Positions 1 through 5,945 of a stretch of DNA of 14,006 bases are shown piece by piece. Under the pieces are notes generated by a model. That model was not told the origin of the DNA and did no database searches. It saw only the letters and a list, made by a program, of their open reading frames with translations. The stretch comes from WJMT01 sp964445575. GTDB taxonomy: Bacteria > Acidobacteriota > Aminicenantia > Aminicenantales > Aminicenantaceae. The stretch is from contig CAYULB010000055.1 of assembly GCA_964445575.1 (NCBI GenBank), positions 1 through 14,006 of the forward strand. Direction: 5' to 3'. Within the stretch, counting starts at the first letter, position 1, and each line of letters opens with the position of its first letter. Position numbers and translations under genes: made by a program.

Positions 1-11
1 ATTTTTAATAA

Positions 12-1301
12 ATGATTGGAAAGAGGAAGTATGCCTTAGAGAAAAAGATAAGAGTCACAGTAAAAAACGCTGAAGTCAGACTCCATCCAGATCCAGTAAG
101 CCCTGTTGTTTCCATGGCTCCTGCCGGCCTTATTGTTCAGCCAATCAGAAAAACAGGAAAATGGTATTTTGTTGAACTGCCCCCTAGTGAGAGAGGAGAT
201 GTAATTGCTGGATATATCCATGAGAGTGCAGTGGAAGAAATTAAACCAGAAGAATTCAAAGAAGAGGAACAAGCAGACCAAGTCACAGAAAAAGAAAAAG
301 AAGAAGAAAAATTAGAAGCGGAAGTTGTCAGAAAAGAAACGCCCCTAGAGAAAAAGGAAGAGGATCAGGAAAAACAATCAGAATTTGTGATTACTGACTG
401 GATCGTCTTTTCCTCTAACAGGGACGACAACAATGAAAATGATACCTTGGAAACGGATATTTATATCATGCTCACCGATGGGTCGGAAATGAAACGCCTC
501 ACTAATCATCCAGGCAGTGATTGGGAGCCAGACCTCTCTCCGGACGGTCGGAAAGCAGTCTTTGTTTCAGACCGAGACCACAAGTCAAATATCTATATCA
601 TTAACGTGGATGGAACTGGTCTGAAACGCTTGACAACGGGTTCATCTAATAACCGTCAGCCCACTTGGTCCCCCGATGGAAAAAAGATTTTGTTTATTTC
701 TGACCGCAGCGATGGCGACGAAATGTTTGTAATGAATGCCGACGGGTCTGAGGTATCTCAACTGACAGACAGCGAATTTAACAAACTGGATCCCGCCTGG
801 TCGCCGGATGGTAATAAGATTGCCTACGTAATCTTCCAAGAGAAGACAGGTTATGACATATTTGTAATGTCCATCGATGGCAGTGAAACAACACAGGTGA
901 CAGATAACTCAAATTTCAACTTGTCGCCCACATGGTCACCCGACGGAAACTATATCGCTTATGAATGTTGGGATGTAAGCATGATTAAAAAGGAAACCCC
1001 TTTTCTTCTTTTTAAAACCACTCAAAGCAAAAAAATCCATATCATATATAGAAAAGAGGCTGGAGAAATTGAAGATATGAAGAGTAGCATTTGTCTCATC
1101 GGGGCCGATGGTTTGAGCCAAAAAAAGCTGACCAAAGATGACTCAAGTAGTTGGTGTCCTTCTTGGTCTCCAAAAGGTCAATATATCGCGTTTTCATCGG
1201 ACCGAGGAAATGACACCAAAATATACATTATGAACACGGATGGGTCCCAGGTAGCAGCCCTTAACACTGATTCAGGGAGTTGTTTTGCTCCCAAATGGTG
1301 A
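12..1301 (+). CDS. SH3-like domain plus TolB/PD40 beta-propeller protein
   Basis: The 429-residue product has three parts. Residues about 13-75 resemble a bacterial SH3-like domain (VRLHPDPVSPVV, then a GKWYFVELP strand and GYIH). Residues 76-122 are a Glu/Lys-rich linker. From about 128 to the end it is a TolB-type propeller, with PD40 signatures SPDG at 176, 220, 264 and 309, SPKG at 386, and repeated D-I-Y/F-hydrophobic-M-x-x-DGS blades. Such propellers usually bind peptides or proteins in the periplasm, and TolB is the model. No catalytic motif is visible. Residues about 316-372 break the blade rhythm and look like an insertion. The ATG directly follows an in-frame TAA at 9-11, so the frame cannot extend upstream. 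There is no signal peptide and no ribosome-binding site can be judged in the 11 bases available. A lost or frameshifted N-terminus is therefore possible. Family assignment is firm; function and true start are not. Confidence 0.8.
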   Translation: MIGKRKYALEKKIRVTVKNAEVRLHPDPVSPVVSMAPAGLIVQPIRKTGKWYFVELPPSERGDVIAGYIHESAVEEIKPEEFKEEEQADQVTEKEKEEEKLEAEVVRKETPLEKKEEDQEKQSEFVITDWIVFSSNRDDNNENDTLETDIYIMLTDGSEMKRLTNHPGSDWEPDLSPDGRKAVFVSDRDHKSNIYIINVDGTGLKRLTTGSSNNRQPTWSPDGKKILFISDRSDGDEMFVMNADGSEVSQLTDSEFNKLDPAWSPDGNKIAYVIFQEKTGYDIFVMSIDGSETTQVTDNSNFNLSPTWSPDGNYIAYECWDVSMIKKETPFLLFKTTQSKKIHIIYRKEAGEIEDMKSSICLIGADGLSQKKLTKDDSSSWCPSWSPKGQYIAFSSDRGNDTKIYIMNTDGSQVAALNTDSGSCFAPKW

Positions 1302-1420
1302 GAGCAATCAAAAAATACATATAGTAAAATACATTAGTAGTCGGAGATGAAGAGAGCACAAAACATGAAAACAGGATAACAAGTTTGAAAATAGAGTTGG
1401 ACAATATTTAATTTCAAGAA

Positions 1421-1427
1421 AGGAGGA
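1421..1427 (+). promoter_or_regulatory. Strong Shine-Dalgarno for the macro-domain gene
   Basis: AGGAGGA lies 3-9 bases upstream of the ATG at 1431 and fixes that start. No convincing -35/-10 pair was found in the 129-base gap after the propeller gene. Confidence 0.75.
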
Positions 1428-1430
1428 ACC

Positions 1431-1976
1431 ATGATCAACAAATCGCCAAACAAAATCATTGAATGTATCCAGGGAGACATTGCTTCACAAAAAGATATTG
1501 CAGCAGTAGTTAATGCTGCCAATGCTCAGCTTAGAATGGGAGGAGGAGTGGCTGGTGCTATCCACAGGGCTGCAGGGCCTGGCCTGGAAAAAGAATGCCG
1601 CCCCTTAGCTCCTATCAAGCCTGGAGACGCTGTGATAACTGGGGGGCATGGCCTGCCAAACCGCTATGTTATTCACTGCCTGGGACCTGTTTACGGTAAA
1701 GATAAGCCGGAAGATGAGATTTTATCGCTTTGTTATCGCAATGCTTTGAAGCTCGCAGAACAGTATAATATAGACTCAATTGCTTTTCCGGCTATTTCTA
1801 CTGGAGCTTTTGGGTACCCCATGGAAGAAGCTGCTGAGGTAGCCTTTAAAACCATTCTTAAAGCCCTCTCAGAACTTCGTTACGTCAAAAAGATTCGTTT
1901 TGTTCTTTTTAGTAAAAATGACCTTGAAATCCATGAGAAAGTATTGTCCCGGCTTCAGGAAAAACAAAAACTGTGA
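1431..1976 (+). CDS. Macro-domain protein (ADP-ribose/O-acetyl-ADP-ribose binding or hydrolysing)
   Basis: This 181-residue protein is essentially one macro domain. Visible motifs are GDI (15-17), VVNAAN (26-31), GGGVAGAIHRAAG (37-49), the GDAVIT strand (65-70), YVIHCLGP (79-86) and the phosphate-binding loop AISTGAFGYP (121-130). Macro domains bind ADP-ribose, and many remove it from proteins or deacetylate O-acetyl-ADP-ribose in the cytoplasm. Members of the E. coli YmdB/MacroD1 group carry Asp in GGGVDGAI; this protein has Ala at position 41. It is therefore closer in that loop to archaeal AF1521-type domains, and YmdB chemistry should not be assumed. There is no signal peptide. A strong ribosome-binding site sits at 1421-1427. 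It follows the propeller gene by 129 bases on the same strand and no partner toxin or ADP-ribosyltransferase is next to it. Confidence 0.92.
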   Translation: MINKSPNKIIECIQGDIASQKDIAAVVNAANAQLRMGGGVAGAIHRAAGPGLEKECRPLAPIKPGDAVITGGHGLPNRYVIHCLGPVYGKDKPEDEILSLCYRNALKLAEQYNIDSIAFPAISTGAFGYPMEEAAEVAFKTILKALSELRYVKKIRFVLFSKNDLEIHEKVLSRLQEKQKL

Positions 1977-2063
1977 ATCTGGGAATTGGGGACGGACCAA
2001 AAAATCAAACGATATCTTATTTATAATCAAGTATATAAGCCAACAAACATTCTTATTTCGGCT

Positions 2064-2103
2064 CTTAGATCACCGTTTTTAGGGCCAAAATCGCAATTCT
2101 AAG
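2064..2103 (+). repeat. Intergenic palindromic repeat, copy A
   Basis: The right arm (2086-2103) is CAAAATCGCAATTCTAAG, matching copy B at 12818-12835 in 17 of 18 bases and copy C at 13955-13972 in 15 of 18. The left arm begins CTTAGA (2064-2069), the exact reverse complement of TCTAAG (2098-2103). An inner stem pairs CGTTTT (2074-2079) with AAAA-t-CG (2087-2093) across a seven-base loop. There is no T-tract, so a simple intrinsic terminator is unlikely. Seen directly: the repeat and the pairing. Function is unknown. Confidence 0.65.
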
Positions 2104-2127
2104 AACTTATAAAATAATAAAATTGTT

Positions 2128-2157
2128 TTGACTGAAAATGATTTCTGTGTTTATGAT
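2128..2157 (+). promoter_or_regulatory. Sigma-70-type promoter for the peptidase pair
   Basis: TTGACT (2128-2133) and TATGAT (2152-2157) are separated by 18 bases. Transcription would start near 2164 and give a leader of about 130 bases before the ATG at 2298. It lies 25 bases after repeat copy A, so the palindrome is immediately upstream of the -35 box and could affect its activity. Confidence 0.55.
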
Positions 2158-2297
2158 AGGCATTGAATTTATTACTCCATAGGTCTTTTATGAGGCAGTC
2201 CCTTTAAGATGTTTTTTCCACACCCAGAATACAAAGAAACCTCAGGAAAGAATAAAATTAAACTGAATCATAAATCATGGAAAAGGAGTCCATCAAC

Positions 2298-3707
2298 ATG
2301 AGAGCTAAAAATATCTTTAAATCCCGGTTTTATTTAGGCATAGGTTTAATCATCCTTTTGTCATCGAATCTTCTGGCGACCTTGATCTTTCCTCCTGAGG
2401 AATACAGCCGCCGCCGCCAGGAACTGATGAATCACATCCCAGATGGAGTGGCCATCTTTATGGGCGCTTCCTCTCCTGCCAACGACACACACTTTTTTCA
2501 GAACAACACCCTGATGTACTTTTGCGGAGTTGAGATCCCAGGAACCATCCTGGCCGTGGACGGGCAATCCAAACAAAGCATACTGTTCTTTTCAATCGAA
2601 GAACGCACAGCCGAAGGCAATGGTATCCCCTTAGAACTCATTCGCCATCCTGAAGAAGTGACCGGCATCAACAGAGTTCAGCCAGTGGAGGCATTTCCCA
2701 ATTATTTATCCCGTTTAAACAACCAGGCGCTCACAATCTACACCATGTATTATCCTCAAGAACTGATGCGGGACAATACCCGGGAAAAACACAACGCCCT
2801 CTACCGAACCATGGTTCTCAACCGGTTCGACCAACGGCTAACCCGGGAAATGCAGTTTGTTCACCAGATCCAAAACACATTTCCAAGAGTGCAGGTCAAA
2901 GATGTGTCCTCTATTGTCTGGGACATGAGAAAATACAAATCCCCCCTTGAAATCGAGCTCTTGCGTCAAGCCGGCAAAATCGGAGTCAAAGCTCACCGAG
3001 CCGTTATTCGCTCCACCGAGCCCGGAGTCACTGAAAAAGAACTGGCTGCTCTCTTTGAGTATGTCTGTATCAAAGAAGGAGCCCAGGATCTAGCCTTTTA
3101 CACCATCATCATGTCTGGAAAAAATCATGCCTTTGGTCATTATCACCACTATGACCGTACGCTTCAAGATGGAGATTTCGTTATCCTTGATGCTGGGCCT
3201 GATTTCAAATACTATAACGTGGACTTCTCCACTTCTTTTCCGGTCAACGGGGCATTCACACCTAGACAAAAGGAGCTCTATCAGAAAGCCTTTCTTGTCA
3301 GGGAAGCCTGCCTGAAAACTTACCGTCCAGGTATAAGCCTCCAACAAGTGGGCGAAAAAATAAAAGAAAACTTAATGGCCCATGGGCTCTCGCCTGAAGA
3401 TCCCCAGGTCAAAGGAGAGATTCGGTACGGGGGGTACAATCACTCTGTGGGCTTAGCCACCCATGATGTGATGGCCACTTTTTCAGGTCCCAGCGAAATC
3501 TTAAAGCCGGGCTTTGTGTTTGCCTGCGACATCCAGGTGATTCATCCTGAAGAGGAGATCGGAATCCGTCTGGAAGACACCATTGTCATCACGGAAACAG
3601 GCTGCATCAACCTTTCTGAAGGTCTGCCCAGGACCATTGAAGAAGTCAAAGAATTGATGGATAAACCAGGTATCATCCAGGTTTTAAAAAAGAATAAGGT
3701 TTATTGA
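2298..3707 (+). CDS. Secreted M24 family Xaa-Pro aminopeptidase-like metallopeptidase
   Basis: The 469-residue product carries an N-terminal signal peptide (MRAKNIFK, then a hydrophobic run ending near LLA). An aminopeptidase P N-terminal domain follows (about 30-165), then a pita-bread M24 domain (about 205-455). By alignment with E. coli PepP, the dinuclear metal ligands are D298 (LDAGPD), D309 (VDFSTSF), H382 (NHSVGL), D411 (FACDIQ) and E426 (RLEDTIVIT), with H389 (THD) as the second conserved His. The fourth ligand is normally Glu (TVEPG-like), so Asp here is a substitution. Expected activity is removal of N-terminal residues preceding proline, in the periplasm or outside the cell. An ATG at 2277 is also in frame. 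AAAAGGAG at 2281-2288, nine bases from the ATG at 2298, and the signal peptide beginning there favour the later start. The gene leads a tight unit with the M1 peptidase. Confidence 0.9.
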   Translation: MRAKNIFKSRFYLGIGLIILLSSNLLATLIFPPEEYSRRRQELMNHIPDGVAIFMGASSPANDTHFFQNNTLMYFCGVEIPGTILAVDGQSKQSILFFSIEERTAEGNGIPLELIRHPEEVTGINRVQPVEAFPNYLSRLNNQALTIYTMYYPQELMRDNTREKHNALYRTMVLNRFDQRLTREMQFVHQIQNTFPRVQVKDVSSIVWDMRKYKSPLEIELLRQAGKIGVKAHRAVIRSTEPGVTEKELAALFEYVCIKEGAQDLAFYTIIMSGKNHAFGHYHHYDRTLQDGDFVILDAGPDFKYYNVDFSTSFPVNGAFTPRQKELYQKAFLVREACLKTYRPGISLQQVGEKIKENLMAHGLSPEDPQVKGEIRYGGYNHSVGLATHDVMATFSGPSEILKPGFVFACDIQVIHPEEEIGIRLEDTIVITETGCINLSEGLPRTIEEVKELMDKPGIIQVLKKNKVY

Positions 3708-3712
3708 AAACA

Positions 3713-5878
3713 ATGAAAAAAAATAAACTTTTCTTCCTGTTTTGGAGCATTTTACTTATTGTCTCATCCCTTGTGCCAGTGCAGAAGGAGGACTATTCCC
3801 TGAAACCACGTCAGTTTGAGAGAAGCCGGACTTTTGATGCCATCCATTATCTTATTGAAATTGACCTTGATATTGAAAACAAATCATTCAACGGCCGCTC
3901 CACTATCACTCTTTCCTCGCTCCAGGATGACCTCAAAAACATTGAACTGGATGCAGAAGATTTCTTTGTCCGAAAGGTCACGGATAACTGGAGCCGCTTT
4001 CTTTCATTCGAGCAAACAGAAACAAAACTGATGATCGAGTTAAAAAGGGCCTTGGATTATGAAGAGACAACTTCTTTAACCATTATTTACCAAAGCAATC
4101 CCCAAGTTCACCAGTCCGGCCAACCCAAAAAAGGTCTCCGGTTCTATGAAGCTACAGATGACTATCCAGCTCTGGTGGCTTCGGATTCCTGGCCGGATGG
4201 AGTCCATCACTGGTTTCCCTGTTTTGACTATCCCAATGACAAAGCCACAAACGAAATCATCGTCACAGTCAAAGAGCCCAACAAAGTCTGTGCCAACGGA
4301 CGTTTGGTCCAAGTGATCAAAAACAAAGAACAAGGCACAGTTACCTATCACTGGCTTCAGGATAAGCCTCATTCCACTTATCTCATTTTTATGGCCGCTG
4401 CTCCTTATCAGGTCCTTGAGGACCATTACCAGTACATCCCCATTCATTACTGGGTATTCCCTCAGCATGTCTCAGATGCCCATCGTTCTTATGAATTAAC
4501 CCCCAAGATGATGGAGTTTTTTATCCGTATCTTTGGGACTCCTTATCCCTGGGATAAATACGACCAGGTGTCAGTCCCATTTGGCGGGGGAGCTGAAAGC
4601 ACTTCAGCCACAGCCATGACATACCGCATTCTTCACAATGAAAAAGCACACAAAGACTTTTCCAGCATCGGGATCGTTTCTCATGAACTGGCGCATCAGT
4701 GGTGGGGCGATTTGATCACTCTGCGTAGCTGGGAACATGCCTGGATCAATGAAAGTTTCGGCACTTACTCTGATTATCTTTACACAAACTATGAGCTGGG
4801 ACACAAAGAAGGGCAGATCAACCTGCTCAACAAGAAAAACTCTTATCTGCGCGAAGCCAAGAATGAGTATATCCGAGCCATTGTCACGGATCATTACGAC
4901 AAGCCTCAAGATTTGTTTGATGCTCATTCTTATCCCAAAGGAGCCTGTGTGCTTCACATGCTCCGGTTTATTCTGGGAGATGAAGCATTTTTCCGAGTTT
5001 TTAAGCAGTTTCTCCATACTTATGCTTTTCAACCAGTGGATACCCACGACTTCATGAAGACGGTTAAAGAGGTTACCGGCAAAAACATGGATTGGTTTTT
5101 CGAACAGTGGCTTTTCAAACCAGGCCATCCTGTATTTGATATCTCTTATTCCTGGGATGAAGAAGAGAAAAATCTGACTCTGAGCATTAGGCAGACTCAA
5201 GATGCATCGCTGGGGATCCCTGTCTACAAAACCCCTGTACTTGTCAAGCTCAAAACGGAAAAAGAGGAGGTCATTCGAAAAATATGGTTGGTGCAAAAAG
5301 AAGAAACTTTTCATTTTTCGCTTGATTCCAAACCCTTACTGGTGCGTTTCGACGAAGGGAATCACCTTCTTAAAGAATGGAAATTCCATAAAAGCCGTGA
5401 AGAATTGATCTATCAAGCAAAAAATGATGATGTGATCGGCCGGATGTGGACGAGCAGAAAACTGGGGAAATTCCAAAATAATCCCGAGGTTCAAGATGTA
5501 CTTAAAAAAATATCCCAGAAAGATCCCTTCTGGGCGGTCAGAAAAGCAGCTTTAGAGACTATGGGAAGCTGGGAGGATCCATCCTTTATCTCTTTTTTCA
5601 AGAATCAATGCCTGGATTCAAATTCGCGGGTTCGGTCAGCAGCTCTGGCCGCATTAGGTGACTTTGGTAAAAAGGAACTTGCTAATTTTTTTAAAGAGCG
5701 TTTCCAAAAAGAAGACAGCTACTTGGCTCAAGCCGAGGCTCTTCGAGCTCTTGGTAAAACCGGTGACAAGGATCAAATCCCGTTCTTAAAAAAAGCGATG
5801 AATATTCCTTCCTACCGGGATATCCTAAAAAAAGCAGCTGAGGATGCTCTCCAACTACTGCAAGAACAAGATAATTAG
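3713..5878 (+). CDS. Secreted M1 family aminopeptidase with C-terminal HEAT-like repeats
   Basis: The 721-residue product has a signal peptide (MKKNKLFFLFWSILLIVSS), an N-terminal beta domain (to about 220) and a thermolysin-like catalytic domain. Zinc ligands are H324 and H328 of HELAHQWWGD and E347 of INESF, with the family's 18-residue spacing. E325 is the general base and Y407 (SYPKGA) the likely transition-state Tyr. The substrate-amine loop, usually GAMEN, is GGGAESTS, keeping Glu (E295) but not Met or Asn. From about residue 560 the protein continues as an alpha-helical HEAT-like region (VRKAALETMG, VRSAALAALGDFG, AQAEALRALGKTGD). It should release N-terminal amino acids from peptides outside the cytoplasm. 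A TTG at 3704 overlaps the upstream stop as TTGA and would add three residues; the ATG five bases after that stop is the conventional choice. Either way it is co-transcribed, and probably translationally coupled, with the M24 gene. Confidence 0.92.
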   Translation: MKKNKLFFLFWSILLIVSSLVPVQKEDYSLKPRQFERSRTFDAIHYLIEIDLDIENKSFNGRSTITLSSLQDDLKNIELDAEDFFVRKVTDNWSRFLSFEQTETKLMIELKRALDYEETTSLTIIYQSNPQVHQSGQPKKGLRFYEATDDYPALVASDSWPDGVHHWFPCFDYPNDKATNEIIVTVKEPNKVCANGRLVQVIKNKEQGTVTYHWLQDKPHSTYLIFMAAAPYQVLEDHYQYIPIHYWVFPQHVSDAHRSYELTPKMMEFFIRIFGTPYPWDKYDQVSVPFGGGAESTSATAMTYRILHNEKAHKDFSSIGIVSHELAHQWWGDLITLRSWEHAWINESFGTYSDYLYTNYELGHKEGQINLLNKKNSYLREAKNEYIRAIVTDHYDKPQDLFDAHSYPKGACVLHMLRFILGDEAFFRVFKQFLHTYAFQPVDTHDFMKTVKEVTGKNMDWFFEQWLFKPGHPVFDISYSWDEEEKNLTLSIRQTQDASLGIPVYKTPVLVKLKTEKEEVIRKIWLVQKEETFHFSLDSKPLLVRFDEGNHLLKEWKFHKSREELIYQAKNDDVIGRMWTSRKLGKFQNNPEVQDVLKKISQKDPFWAVRKAALETMGSWEDPSFISFFKNQCLDSNSRVRSAALAALGDFGKKELANFFKERFQKEDSYLAQAEALRALGKTGDKDQIPFLKKAMNIPSYRDILKKAAEDALQLLQEQDN

Positions 5879-5928
5879 ATTTAATGAAACAAGGGGCAAC
5901 TATGTTTCCCTCTACCGAGGAACAGGTA

Positions 5929-5945
5929 ATAGAGAGTGGCTCTAT
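5929..5945. other. Small hairpin between convergent genes
   Basis: ATAGAG (5929-5934) and CTCTAT (5940-5945) form a perfect six-base stem with a five-base loop at the 3' end of the minus-strand BNR gene, in the 66-base gap between convergent stops. It lacks a T-tract in either direction. It could slow polymerase or protect an RNA end, but it is not a classical terminator. Confidence 0.3.

Larger units (their letters stand above)
1977..2297. other. Intergenic region with palindromic repeat and promoter
   Basis: This 321-base stretch carries no credible gene. It begins with a G-rich segment (GGGAATTGGGGACGG, about 1981-1995). Next come the palindromic repeat copy at 2064-2103, a promoter-like pair at 2128-2157, and the ribosome-binding site for the M24 peptidase at 2282-2288. 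The rest is A+T-rich and unremarkable. Confidence 0.7.

Noticed and set aside
2277..2297. Earlier ATG for the M24 peptidase
   Set aside because: No ribosome-binding site precedes it, and the AAAAGGAG between the two ATGs serves the later one, which begins a normal signal peptide.
4604..5314. Open frame of 236 codons on the minus strand inside the M1 gene
   Set aside because: It lies opposite the catalytic domain of the M1 peptidase and shows no family features.
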